DNA of 64,000 bases. It comes from Hydrogenophaga sp. (GTDB lineage Bacteria > Pseudomonadota > Gammaproteobacteria > Burkholderiales > Burkholderiaceae_C). The notes under the pieces are model-generated. The model was not told the origin of the DNA. It saw only the letters and a list, made by a program, of their open reading frames with translations, and did not search any database. The stretch lies in the NCBI RefSeq assembly GCF_026125785.1, contig NZ_JAHCKL010000004.1, positions 186,001 to 250,000 on the forward strand, read 5' to 3'. Positions within the stretch are counted from its first letter, which is position 1. Each line of letters starts with the position of its first letter. A program made the translations under genes and the position numbers. Of the stretch, positions 9,583 to 19,259 are shown piece by piece.

Positions 9583-10881
9583 TTAGGAATTTTGATTATT
9601 GCGGGCTCTGAGCTCGCGCAACTTATCCGCGATGCGGATTTCCAGGCCACGGTCCACAGGTTCGTAGAAGCCCGGGTCGCCCATGCCGTCCGGGAGGTAC
9701 CGCTCACCTGCGGCGAAGCCGCCAGCTTCGTCGTGCGCGTACCGATACCCTTTGCCGTAGTCGAGCGACTTCATCAACTGGGTCGGGGCATTGCGCAGGT
9801 GCATGGGCACGGGTCGGGTGCCGTCCTTCTTCACGAAGGCCTTGGCCGCGTTGAAAGCCTTGTAGACCGCGTTGGATTTGGGTGCGACCGCCAGGTAGAC
9901 GGTGCATTGCGCCAACGCGAGTTCGCCCTCGGGGCTCCCTAATCGCTCGTAGGTCTCGGCTGCGTCGAGCGCCAGTCGAAGGGCCCGTGGATCGGCGAGC
10001 CCGATGTCCTCGCTGGCCATCCGAATCAGGCGCCGGGCCATGTAGCGAGGGTCCGCGCCACCATCGAGCATGCGCACCAGCCAGTAGAGTGCCGCGTCCG
10101 GGTCCGAGCCGCGCACGCTCTTGTGCAAGGCACTGATGGTGTCGTAGAACTGTTCTCCCCCCTTGTCGTAGCGACGCATGCGCTCGCCCAGCACCTTGAG
10201 CAACCAGGCATCGCTGACGCGTTCCAGCTTCTCGCGGGAGGCGGAGACCGCCAGCGTTTCCAGCGTATTGAGCAGGCGGCGTGCGTCTCCATCGGCGTAG
10301 GCGATCAGGCGGTCGATCGCGACGTCCTCCATCTCGGGCACCGCGTCGATAGCGCGAGCCTTGGCCACGATCTGCCGCAGATCGTCTTCGTTCAGCGGCT
10401 GAAGCACGTAGACCACGGCACGTGACAGCAATGCGGAGTTCACCTCGAACGAGGGGTTTTCGGTGGTGGCGCCGATGAAGGTGAACAGCCCGCTTTCCAC
10501 GTGGGGCAGAAACGCATCCTGCTGGCTTTTGTTGAAGCGGTGCACCTCGTCCACGAACAGAATGGTGCGCTGGGGCGCGAGGCCGTTGCGCGCCGCTTCG
10601 GCACGCTCCACGGCCTCCCGTATGTCCTTCACCCCTCCGAGCACGGCGCTGATGGTGATGAACTGGGCGTCAAAGGCATCGGCCATCAACCGGGCGATGG
10701 TGGTTTTCCCCACACCGGGTGGTCCCCAGAGAATGCAGCTGTGCGGCTGCCCGGACTCGAACGCCAGGCGCAACGCCATGCCTTCGCCCAACATGTGCCG
10801 CTGGCCGATCACGTCGCCCAATGTGCGTGGCCGCAGGCGTTCAGCCAGGGGGATATGGGTCCCGGGGGAGGGCGCTGGCAT
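9583..10881 (-). CDS. rarA: Replication-associated recombination protein A (RarA/MgsA AAA+ ATPase)
   Basis: AAA+ ATPase of 432 residues related to clamp loaders; it acts at stalled replication forks with SSB. Walker A is GPPGVGKTT, Walker B is LFVDEVHRFNKSQQDAFLP, and sensor 1 is FIGATTENPSFEVNSALLSR. The C-terminal tetramerisation region includes MARRLIRMASEDIGLADPRAL. It follows lolA on the same strand with a 21-base gap; lolA-rarA adjacency is common in proteobacteria. Length and motifs are normal. The start is the ATG at 10881. Confidence 0.96.
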   Translation of the reverse strand: MPAPSPGTHIPLAERLRPRTLGDVIGQRHMLGEGMALRLAFESGQPHSCILWGPPGVGKTTIARLMADAFDAQFITISAVLGGVKDIREAVERAEAARNGLAPQRTILFVDEVHRFNKSQQDAFLPHVESGLFTFIGATTENPSFEVNSALLSRAVVYVLQPLNEDDLRQIVAKARAIDAVPEMEDVAIDRLIAYADGDARRLLNTLETLAVSASREKLERVSDAWLLKVLGERMRRYDKGGEQFYDTISALHKSVRGSDPDAALYWLVRMLDGGADPRYMARRLIRMASEDIGLADPRALRLALDAAETYERLGSPEGELALAQCTVYLAVAPKSNAVYKAFNAAKAFVKKDGTRPVPMHLRNAPTQLMKSLDYGKGYRYAHDEAGGFAAGERYLPDGMGDPGFYEPVDRGLEIRIADKLRELRARNNQNS

Positions 10882-10902
10882 GCCGTCAGAACCGATGGTG
10901 GG

Positions 10903-11541
10903 TCAAGGCTTGAGCACCGAGGCGCCGGGCGGCGGCTGGAAGCGGAAATCCCCCGTCTTCAGGGGCGCGTTGTCCTGCCAGTCGCTGAACGTGAGGACCG
11001 AGCGTTGACCCAGGCTGTCTTCGATATCCAGCACCGACAGCTTGCCCTGCCGAAAACCGACGCGCACCACCTGCAGTTGTCCGTTGCGGTCCTTGGGCCG
11101 CGCCTCCAGCCACTCAAGCCCCTCCCGGGCTGGCGCCGCCTTGAGGTCAAAGGACTCGGAAAGACCTTTGAGGTCGGTGCCTGCGGCAATCAGAGCGGCT
11201 GGCGTGCTTCCCAGCGCTTCCTTCTGCGAACGCGAAGTGACCTGGTTCAGGTCCACATCGTGGAGCCAGAGTGTCTGACCGTCGGCCACGATGGTCTGCT
11301 CGAACGGCCGGGCGTACTCGAAGCGAAAGAGGTTGGGTCGCAGGAACTGAAAGCGGCCGCTGGACGTCTTGGTGCGCGCCACGGTTTCACCAGACCGCTT
11401 GGGCGAGGTCACGACCTGCGTGAAGCTGGCCTTGGCACTGTTGACGTCGCGGAGGAACTTGTCCAGATCCTGCAACCCATCGGCACGAGCCTGAAAAGCG
11501 GCGAGAGCCAGGGCCCCCATCAGAAGCAAGGTGGTTTTCAT
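10903..11541 (-). CDS. lolA: Outer-membrane lipoprotein carrier protein LolA
   Basis: Periplasmic chaperone of 212 residues that carries lipoproteins from the LolCDE complex to LolB. A signal peptide (KTTLLLMGALALAAFQARA) is followed by the mature start DGLQDLDKFL. The middle carries family patterns such as GRFQFLRPNLFRFEY and the conserved TLWLHDVDLNQVT. It lies 50 bases after ftsK and 21 bases before rarA, in the conserved ftsK-lolA-rarA order. The lipoproteins it carries cannot be inferred from the sequence. Confidence 0.95.
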   Translation of the reverse strand: MKTTLLLMGALALAAFQARADGLQDLDKFLRDVNSAKASFTQVVTSPKRSGETVARTKTSSGRFQFLRPNLFRFEYARPFEQTIVADGQTLWLHDVDLNQVTSRSQKEALGSTPAALIAAGTDLKGLSESFDLKAAPAREGLEWLEARPKDRNGQLQVVRVGFRQGKLSVLDIEDSLGQRSVLTFSDWQDNAPLKTGDFRFQPPPGASVLKP

Positions 11542-11591
11542 GGTGTATCCGATCCGCGAAACGCCGCAGGGTTTCCTGGTACAGGGAGCCG

Positions 11592-13940
11592 TCAGTCGCC
11601 GCGCGACGGAACCAGGATGTCGCGCTGTCCGCTGGAGGTGAGCGCACTCACCAGACCCGCCTTCTCCATGTCTTCCAGCAGCCGCGCAGCACGGTTGTAG
11701 CCAATCTTGAGCTTGCGCTGCACGTAGGAAATGCTGGCCTTGCGGTCCTTCAGCACGATCTCAACCGCCTGGTCGTACAACGCGTCTTTCTCCCCATTGC
11801 CCTCGCCACCTTCGCCGAACAGGTCACCCCCCTCGCCATCACCGGTACCGCCTTCGAGCACGCCATCGATGTAGTTGGGTTCGCCCCCTTGCTCCTTGAG
11901 GTAGGCCACCACACGGTGTACCTCGTCGTCGCTCACGAAGGCACCATGGACCCGGGTGGGGAAGCCGGTACCCGAGGGCAGGTAGAGCATGTCACCCATG
12001 CCCAGCAGGCTCTCTGCACCCATCTGGTCCAGGATGGTGCGGCTGTCGATCTTGCTGCTGACCTGGAACGACAACCGGGTGGGGATGTTGGCCTTGATGA
12101 GCCCCGTGATCACATCCACGCTGGGCCGCTGCGTGGCCAGGATAAGGTGGATGCCGGCCGCGCGCGCTTTCTGGGCCAGGCGTGCGATGAGTTCCTCTAT
12201 CTTCTTGCCGACCACCATCATGAGGTCGGCCAGCTCGTCGATCACCACCACGATGTAGGGCAGCCGCTCCAGCGGCTCCGGCTGCTCCGGCGTCAAGCTG
12301 AACGGGTTGCCGATGGACTCACCGCGCGCAGCGGCTTCGTCGATCTTGCTGTTGAAGCCCGCAAGATTGCGCACCCCCATCTTGCTCATGAGCTTGTAGC
12401 GTTTCTCCATCTCGGCAACGCACCAATTCAGGCCATTGGCGGCATGCTTCATGTCGGTCACGACCGGCGCCAGCAGGTGCGGGATGCCTTCGTAGACGCT
12501 CATCTCCAGCATCTTGGGATCGATCAGCAGCAGCCTCACGTCACGCGCATCGGCCTTGTACAACAGCGACAGAATCATCGCGTTGATACCCACCGACTTG
12601 CCCGAACCGGTGGTACCGGCCACCAGGCAATGCGGCATCTTGGCCAAGTCGGCCACCACGGGCTGCCCGCCGATGTCCTTGCCCAGCCCCATGGTGAGCA
12701 GCGACTTGGCGTCGTTGTACACCTGCGACCCCAGGATCTCGCTCAGGCGGATCATCTGCCGCTTCGCGTTCGGCAACTCCAGCGCCATCAGGTTCTTGCC
12801 AGGAATGGTCTCGATCACCCGGATGGACACCAGCGACAGGGAGCGGGCCAGGTCACGGCTGAGGTTGACAATCTGCGACCCCTTCACCCCGGTGGCCGGC
12901 TCGATCTCGTAGCGCGTGATCACCGGCCCCGGCGCAGCCGCCACCACGCGGACCTCCACGCCGAAGTCTTTGAGCTTCTTCTCGATCAACCGGCTGGTCA
13001 TCTCCAGGGTCTGACTGTCCACCCCCAATTGGTGCGTGGGAGCACCATCCAGCAGGTCCACCTGCGGCAGCTTGCTGTCCGGCAACTCGGAGAACAAGGG
13101 CTTCTGGCGCTCCTTGGCCACCCGCTCGCTCTTGGGCACATCCACCAGCGTGGGCTCGATCACCACCGGCGTGGGATGAAGCTCCTCGATTTCCACGCGT
13201 TCGACCTTGACGACCTCTTCTCGCTCACGCGCCGCCCGCTCGCCGATGCGCTGATCCTCCACCGCCTCGCGCTTTTCCCTGCGTGCCTCGAACCAACCAT
13301 CCAAAGTCTGTCCAACCACCTCGGCCCAATGCCCCCAGGAAAAACGGAAAACCAGAGGCAGGCTGGCCAGCAACAGCGCCAGCATCGCCAGTGCCGCGCC
13401 ATTGAATCCCAACCAGCGCACAGCAATCGGCCCCAACGCCTGACCGAGAACACCGCCCGCGTGGTCCGGCAACAGCGCCTCCAGGCGGTACAGGCGACTC
13501 CACTCCAGCACCGTGCTGGCCGACAGGAGCAACAGCAAGGCCACCACGTAGAGCAGACGGCGTGGTCCGGGTCTCTGCCAGGGTTTGAGTTCTGCAAGCT
13601 CCTGTGCCGATGGGCCAGGCGTGCCACGGATCCAGCGTGCCAGCGCCGACAGCCAGGCACGCACACCCGCAAGAAAGCACCACCACACCGAAAAGCCCAG
13701 CAGGTAGTAACTCCAGTCCGACAGCAACGCGCCCAGGCGGCCACCCCAGTTGCCGACGTCCGAGCCCGTGCCCGTGGTGCTCCATGCCGGGTCGGCAAGC
13801 GAATGGCTGAGCAGCGCCAAGGACCAGAAGATCAGCGCTGCAGCGCCCAGCACCAGGACAATCTCCTGAGCGAAACGGGACACACCAGCGACAGGCGCCG
13901 AGTTTCTGTCGGCGTTCAAGGTGTTCAAGGAATAGGTCAT
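11592..13940 (-). CDS. ftsK: DNA translocase FtsK
   Basis: Septum-located DNA pump that segregates chromosome termini and activates XerCD. The 782-residue protein has an N-terminal membrane domain with about four hydrophobic segments (residues 25-200), a short charged linker, the motor domain with Walker [11 protein letters not shown] and Walker [13 protein letters not shown], and a C-terminal gamma winged helix ([23 protein letters not shown]) that reads KOPS sequences. The linker is short compared with the E. coli protein, as in many betaproteobacteria. It lies in tandem with the upstream Crp/Fnr gene and with downstream lolA. Confidence 0.96.
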   Translation of the reverse strand: MTYSLNTLNADRNSAPVAGVSRFAQEIVLVLGAAALIFWSLALLSHSLADPAWSTTGTGSDVGNWGGRLGALLSDWSYYLLGFSVWWCFLAGVRAWLSALARWIRGTPGPSAQELAELKPWQRPGPRRLLYVVALLLLLSASTVLEWSRLYRLEALLPDHAGGVLGQALGPIAVRWLGFNGAALAMLALLLASLPLVFRFSWGHWAEVVGQTLDGWFEARREKREAVEDQRIGERAAREREEVVKVERVEIEELHPTPVVIEPTLVDVPKSERVAKERQKPLFSELPDSKLPQVDLLDGAPTHQLGVDSQTLEMTSRLIEKKLKDFGVEVRVVAAAPGPVITRYEIEPATGVKGSQIVNLSRDLARSLSLVSIRVIETIPGKNLMALELPNAKRQMIRLSEILGSQVYNDAKSLLTMGLGKDIGGQPVVADLAKMPHCLVAGTTGSGKSVGINAMILSLLYKADARDVRLLLIDPKMLEMSVYEGIPHLLAPVVTDMKHAANGLNWCVAEMEKRYKLMSKMGVRNLAGFNSKIDEAAARGESIGNPFSLTPEQPEPLERLPYIVVVIDELADLMMVVGKKIEELIARLAQKARAAGIHLILATQRPSVDVITGLIKANIPTRLSFQVSSKIDSRTILDQMGAESLLGMGDMLYLPSGTGFPTRVHGAFVSDDEVHRVVAYLKEQGGEPNYIDGVLEGGTGDGEGGDLFGEGGEGNGEKDALYDQAVEIVLKDRKASISYVQRKLKIGYNRAARLLEDMEKAGLVSALTSSGQRDILVPSRGD

Positions 13941-14032
13941 GGGCCTCGCGGTTTTCCTGCCGCAAGCTTACCCCATGCACACCGGGAAAAAGTCATGGCG
14001 CCGACGGCGCGCCGGTCCCTCTTCCGTCTCTA

Positions 14033-14707
14033 TCAGCCCAGAGAGGTCAGGCGCTCCTTGATCACGGTGCTGCCGTTCTCCGCGAGCTCGATGAAACCAC
14101 GATCTTCCAGGTCCTTCATGACCCGGCTCACCATTTCACGCGAGGCACCGATCATCTTGGCCACATCCTGACGCGAAACACGGTCCTTGATGACCAATTG
14201 GCCATCCTTGTCCGGACGCGCAAACTCCAGCAGGGCTCGGGCCACACGCCCGTAGACGTCCATCAGCGCCAGGGACTCGATCTTGCGATCGGCATGGCGC
14301 AGACGCTGCACCAGTCCCTTCATCACCGCATAGGCCATCGAGGTGTTCTCGGGCAGGCAGCGGGCAAACTCCGTGCGCCCCAGAATGAGCACGTCCGTCT
14401 GCACCTCCGCCTTGACGGTGGCCGAGTGCGGCTGGTTGTCGATAAGGCTCATCTCGCCCACGTAGTCGCCTGGGTTCATGGTCGCCAGGATCACCTCCCG
14501 GCCACGAGAGTCGGTCGTCACCACACGCGCACGCCCGGTGAGCACGATGGCCAGGCAGTTGGACTTCTTGCCTTGTTCCACGATGCACTCACCCCGCTTG
14601 AAGCGGCGCTTGACCACCGAGTCAGCCACCGCCTCGGCCTGCGCTTGTGTGAGAGTGGAAAAGAGCGGAACCCGGCGGATCAGGTCGAGATTGGACAGAA
14701 GCGACAT
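14033..14707 (-). CDS. Crp/Fnr family transcriptional regulator
   Basis: Cytoplasmic DNA-binding regulator of 224 residues. The N-terminal cyclic-nucleotide-binding fold (residues 10-125) contains GDYVGEMSLIDNQPHSATV, in place of the GELGL...RSA motif of true cAMP receptors. The C-terminal winged helix (about 165-215) includes SRQDVAKMIGASREMVSRVM. There are no Fnr-type N-terminal cysteines, so it is unlikely to be an iron-sulfur oxygen sensor. The ligand is unknown. The ATG beginning MSLLSNLD was chosen because residues further upstream do not fit the family. It is divergent from trxB and upstream of ftsK. Confidence 0.9.
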   Translation of the reverse strand: MSLLSNLDLIRRVPLFSTLTQAQAEAVADSVVKRRFKRGECIVEQGKKSNCLAIVLTGRARVVTTDSRGREVILATMNPGDYVGEMSLIDNQPHSATVKAEVQTDVLILGRTEFARCLPENTSMAYAVMKGLVQRLRHADRKIESLALMDVYGRVARALLEFARPDKDGQLVIKDRVSRQDVAKMIGASREMVSRVMKDLEDRGFIELAENGSTVIKERLTSLG

Positions 14708-14860
14708 GCGTGTATTCCTTGGTTCAACCAGCGCCCACGGCGCTCTTTCATACAATGACTTGCACACACAGGGCCCGCTTCGGTGCTGGATTTTCAGCTG
14801 CCTGAGCCCACATAACACCGTCTACTCTAAACCACTTGGCTCCCGAACCGGGCTGCTTGA

Positions 14861-15811
<951 letters not shown>

Positions 15812-15852
15812 CGAACGGCTCACCGAAAATTCGCTCCCGGGAATCGATAGGC

Positions 15853-15858
15853 TATAAT
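15853..15858 (+). promoter_or_regulatory. Candidate rpmB-rpmG promoter (-10 TATAAT) with long leader
   Basis: A consensus TATAAT lies 40 bases after the trxB stop and 160 bases before the rpmB start. The -35 candidate (TTCGCT, 15830-15835, 17-base spacer) is weak. The leader of roughly 150 bases contains short self-complementary segments (for example CGCCA/TGGCG and GGCTGTCGAGCC) and could hold autoregulatory structure. This is inference from sequence pattern only. Confidence 0.55.
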
Positions 15859-16017
15859 CGACGGCTTTGCTGAGTTTGCCTGGCAGTCTTGCGGGCGCAA
15901 AGAAGCAGATCGGGGTTACCGCCACCCTCAACTGGCGAGGTGAGGCTGTCGAGCCGCCATGGAGACCATCACCATGGCCCAGGCCGGCGGCTGTTTGAAA
16001 TAGATCGGAGTGTCCTC

Positions 16018-16251
16018 ATGGCACGCGTCTGCGACGTCACGGGCAAGAAGCCCATGGTCGGGAACAACGTTTCCCACGCCAACAACAAAACCAAGCGCCG
16101 GTTCCTGCCGAACCTGCAATACCGCCGTTTCTGGGTCGAAAGCGAAAACCGCTGGGTGCGCCTGCGCGTTTCCGGCGCAGCCCTGCGCCTGATCGACAAG
16201 AATGGCATTGACGCCGTGCTCGCCGACCTGCGTGCACGCGGCCAGGCTTAA
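16018..16251 (+). CDS. rpmB: 50S ribosomal protein L28
   Basis: Large-subunit ribosomal protein of 77 residues. It begins [20 protein letters not shown], the hallmark of L28, and contains the basic core [13 protein letters not shown]. The frame is open about 130 bases further upstream, but homology and the GGAG at 16006-16009 fix the start at 16018. It is followed by rpmG after 12 bases, the usual bacterial pairing. Confidence 0.98.
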   Translation: MARVCDVTGKKPMVGNNVSHANNKTKRRFLPNLQYRRFWVESENRWVRLRVSGAALRLIDKNGIDAVLADLRARGQA

Positions 16252-16263
16252 GGAGTCAAGAAC

Positions 16264-16434
16264 ATGGCAACCAAAGGCGCACGCGAGAAGATCAAGCTGG
16301 AATCCACGGCGGGTACCGGTCACTTCTACACCACCACCAAGAACAAGAAGACCACGCCGGACAAGATGCTGATCAAGAAGTTTGATCCCAAGGCCCGCAA
16401 GCATGTGGACTACAAGGAAATCAAGCTGAAGTAA
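16264..16434 (+). CDS. rpmG: 50S ribosomal protein L33
   Basis: Large-subunit ribosomal protein of 56 residues, found by reading downstream of rpmB. It begins [20 protein letters not shown] and ends with [16 protein letters not shown]. It belongs to the cysteine-free form of L33, which does not need zinc. The ribosome binding site AAGGAG lies 9 bases upstream, in the tail of rpmB. A strong terminator follows about 50 bases after the stop. Confidence 0.97.
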   Translation: MATKGAREKIKLESTAGTGHFYTTTKNKKTTPDKMLIKKFDPKARKHVDYKEIKLK

Positions 16435-16481
16435 GCCCACCCCGCGCCGCGCCTGCGGCGCATCACCCCCTCAAGGGGAAC

Positions 16482-16514
16482 AAAAAAGCCCGCTGTTTGC
16501 ACAGCGGGCTTTTT
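16482..16514. terminator. Bidirectional intrinsic terminator after rpmG
   Basis: GCCCGCTGT (16488-16496), loop TTGC, ACAGCGGGC (16501-16509), flanked by AAAAAA on the left and TTTTT on the right. It has a perfect nine-pair stem and T-runs on both strands. It ends the plus-strand rpmB-rpmG transcript and the minus-strand desaturase transcript, whose stop codon is at 16567. Confidence 0.95.
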
Positions 16515-16566
16515 GCATTGGATCCCAGGTCGTAGCGGCGCCGGCCTTGCCGGACGACCGCCCCTT

Positions 16567-17793
16567 TCAAGCGTGCGCAGAGCGCAAGCGAATCGAGAAA
16601 TCGCGCAATGCGGCAATGCCGCTTTCCTCGGCGCGGCGGCACCAAGCCTGCAGATCGCTGGCCAGTTGCTCGCGGGTCGCGTTGGTGCTGGACCACAAGG
16701 CACGCAACTCCTCCCGCATGGTGACCATCTTGTCCAACACGGGGTGTTCTGCCCGAACCTGGGCCAGTTGCGGTCGCACGGCAACAGGCACCTTGTCGTC
16801 GTCACGGTGCAGCCAGCGCTTGGCCGCCTTGAGGACCGAAGCGTCGGCCTGCTTGGCCTTGAGGGTCGCAATTTCGGTCTTGCAGGCTTCCCGCAATTCG
16901 CGGGCGTAGCCAGCCATCACCTCATAGCGGTTGGCGATGATGGCCTCCAGCGTCTTCTCGTCTGCGACAGGCCGCACTGCTCCAAAAGCCATCTTGGGCG
17001 GCACCTTCTTCACTTTGGCCAGACCGACCGCTTGCAGGATGCTGATGTACATCCAGCCGATGTCGAACTCATAAGGCTTGACCGACAGCTTGGCCGAAGT
17101 CGGGTAGGTGTGGTGGTTGTTGTGCAGTTCCTCGCCGCCGATGATGATCCCCCACGGAGAGATGTTGGTGCTGGCGTCTGCGGCTTCAAAATTGCGGTAA
17201 CCCCACCAGTGGCCGATCCCGTTGATGATGCCGGCGGCCGTCACCGGAATCCATGCCATCTGGATGGCCCAGACCATAAGACCCAGGGCCCCGAAAAGAA
17301 CCACGTCGATGATGAGCATGAGGCTCACACCCAGGGCCGAGAAGCGCGAATAGACATTGCGCTCCATCCAGTCGTCCGGCGTGTTGTGGCCGTAGCGCTC
17401 CATGGTCTCGCTGTTCTTGGCTTCGGTGCGGTAGAGCTCGGCGCCCTCCCAGAACACCTTCTTGATGCCGAAGATTTGCGGGCTGTGCGGGTCACCCTCG
17501 TGCTCGCACTTGGCGTGGTGCTTGCGGTGGATGGCCGTCCACTCCTTGGTGACCATGCCGGTGGTCATCCAGAGCCAGAAGCGGAAAAAGTGCGAGGCCA
17601 GCGGATGAAGGTCCAAGGCGCGGTGCGCCGAATGGCGGTGCAGATAGATGGTAACGCTGGCGATGGTGATATGCGTCATCACAAGCGCCAGCAACAACAC
17701 CTGCCACCAGGAAGCCCCTGTCAGGCCTTGGCTCAGGAGCTGAACCAGCCCATCCCACAAGGACAGAAACGTATCGGAAACGGAAGAAGCCAT
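16567..17793 (-). CDS. Fatty-acid desaturase (delta-9 acyl-CoA/acyl-lipid type)
   Basis: Membrane di-iron enzyme of 408 residues that introduces a double bond into acyl chains. The three histidine boxes are present: HRHSAH (52-57), HRKHH (89-93) and HNNHH (224-228). Hydrophobic segments lie around 30-50, 70-85, 155-180 and 182-195. About 100 residues follow the last membrane-proximal region and form a mostly helical, charged tail without a cytochrome b5 domain. The ATG beginning MASSVSDT was chosen; upstream codons do not resemble the family. It is a single gene converging on the rpmG terminator. Exact regiospecificity cannot be read from sequence. Confidence 0.92.
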   Translation of the reverse strand: MASSVSDTFLSLWDGLVQLLSQGLTGASWWQVLLLALVMTHITIASVTIYLHRHSAHRALDLHPLASHFFRFWLWMTTGMVTKEWTAIHRKHHAKCEHEGDPHSPQIFGIKKVFWEGAELYRTEAKNSETMERYGHNTPDDWMERNVYSRFSALGVSLMLIIDVVLFGALGLMVWAIQMAWIPVTAAGIINGIGHWWGYRNFEAADASTNISPWGIIIGGEELHNNHHTYPTSAKLSVKPYEFDIGWMYISILQAVGLAKVKKVPPKMAFGAVRPVADEKTLEAIIANRYEVMAGYARELREACKTEIATLKAKQADASVLKAAKRWLHRDDDKVPVAVRPQLAQVRAEHPVLDKMVTMREELRALWSSTNATREQLASDLQAWCRRAEESGIAALRDFSIRLRSAHA

Positions 17794-17956
17794 TGAATTC
17801 CTAAAGGACCGCCCGAAAACGTCCAGAGCGAAAAGCCAGCCTCGGGCGTGGAGCTGGCTGAGTTGTTCCAATTTTAAGGTCTGGGGTGCAATTCACCAAC
17901 CCGGAAAGCGCACCATGTGGAAAACACGGATGCAGATCGGGCTGCAGCACCCGATT

Positions 17957-19225
17957 TCAAGCTTTTTTCCGCCAGATAGCCGCAAAAAAGCCATCAGTTG
18001 CATGCCGATGAGGCCATAAACGCAGCCATTGACCCGCGTTTCCAGAGCAAAGCGCGTCGGCACCCGGTACACGAAGATCACTCAGGAGGCCGAGAGCCGG
18101 AACGGGTTCGAGGTCTGGGCGGCTGAGTGAAAAAGCGTCGGCCACGGCCTCATTCTCGACCTGGAGCAGACTGCAGGTGGCATACACCAACCTGCCGCCC
18201 GGCTTGAGCAGCCGTACCGCGCTGTCCAGAATGGCCCGCTGCAGCAACGCTTTGGCGGCCACGGTATCGGGCGTCTCGCGCCACTTCAGGTCGGGGTTGC
18301 GGCGCAGCGTGCCCAATCCCGAACACGGGGCATCGACCAGCACCCGGTCGATCTTGCCGGCCAGCCGCTTGATGCGGTCGTCGCGCTCGTGTGCGATCGC
18401 CACCGGGTGTACGTTGGACAGGCCGCTGCGCGCGAGACGGGGTTTGAGGGCATCCAGCCGGTGACCGGAGGTGTCGAAGGCGTAAAGGCGGCCACTGTTG
18501 CGCATGGCAGCGCCGATGGCCAAGGTCTTGCCTCCCGCGCCGGCGCAGAAATCCACCACCATCTCGCCGCGCCTGGCATCGAGCAACAGGGCCAACAGCT
18601 GGGAACCCTCGTCCTGAACCTCCACCTCACCCTGCACGAAGGCGGGCACCTTGGCCAGGGACGGTTTGCCTTGCAACCGAATGCCCAGCGGGGCGTAAGG
18701 CGTAGGTTCTGCTGACAGTCCCGCCTGACGAAGCGAAGCGAGCACCGGCTCACGTTTGGATTTGAGCGCATTCACGCGCAAGTCCAAGGGGGCGGGCTGG
18801 TTCAGACTGGCGGCCAGGCTGTCGAACTCGTCACCCACCTGCTCGCGCAGCGCCTGGGCCAACCAGTCCGGCAGGTTGTGCCGGTGTTGCGGCAACAGGT
18901 CGGCGGCGGCCACCTTGTCGCAGTGGTCGAGCCAGGTTTTTTCAGCTTCGGTCAGAGCGCTCTTGAGAAAGTCGCGATCACCCGGGAAAGCCAGGATGGC
19001 GAGCCTGCGCCACTTCGAGCCACTGCCCGAGCGGGCCAGCCACTCAAGCTTCAGGCGCTCGCGCAGGATGGCGTAGACAGCGTCGGACAGTGTGGCGCGT
19101 TCGCGCGGCCCCAGCGACCGGTTCTCGCGGAAATGGCGGGCCACGACGGCGTCCGCCGGGTGTTCGAAGCGAAACACCTGTTCGATCAGGCGGGCGCTTT
19201 CGTCCAGAAGGGCTTTGGGATGCAT
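17957..19225 (-). CDS. RsmB/NOP family RNA m5C methyltransferase
   Basis: S-adenosylmethionine-dependent enzyme of 422 residues that methylates C5 of cytidine, probably in 16S rRNA. The methyltransferase core holds the SAM site DFCAGAGGKTLAIGA and two active-site cysteines, in VDAPCSGLGTLRRNP and YATCSLLQVENE. The N-terminal 130 residues are helical but are not an obvious NusB domain as in E. coli RsmB, so the precise target base is uncertain. The ATG at 19225 fits the family start. It is divergent from prfC with only 34 bases between starts, so the promoters must overlap. Confidence 0.88.
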   Translation of the reverse strand: MHPKALLDESARLIEQVFRFEHPADAVVARHFRENRSLGPRERATLSDAVYAILRERLKLEWLARSGSGSKWRRLAILAFPGDRDFLKSALTEAEKTWLDHCDKVAAADLLPQHRHNLPDWLAQALREQVGDEFDSLAASLNQPAPLDLRVNALKSKREPVLASLRQAGLSAEPTPYAPLGIRLQGKPSLAKVPAFVQGEVEVQDEGSQLLALLLDARRGEMVVDFCAGAGGKTLAIGAAMRNSGRLYAFDTSGHRLDALKPRLARSGLSNVHPVAIAHERDDRIKRLAGKIDRVLVDAPCSGLGTLRRNPDLKWRETPDTVAAKALLQRAILDSAVRLLKPGGRLVYATCSLLQVENEAVADAFSLSRPDLEPVPALGLLSDLRVPGADALCSGNAGQWLRLWPHRHATDGFFAAIWRKKA

Positions 19226-19259
19226 GGGGCGTATTGTCCACCGGGGATAATCGTGGGCT

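Noticed and set aside
15889-16017. N-terminal extension of rpmB
   Set aside because: L28 proteins begin MARVC; the leader codons have no similarity and the ribosome binding site is at 16006.
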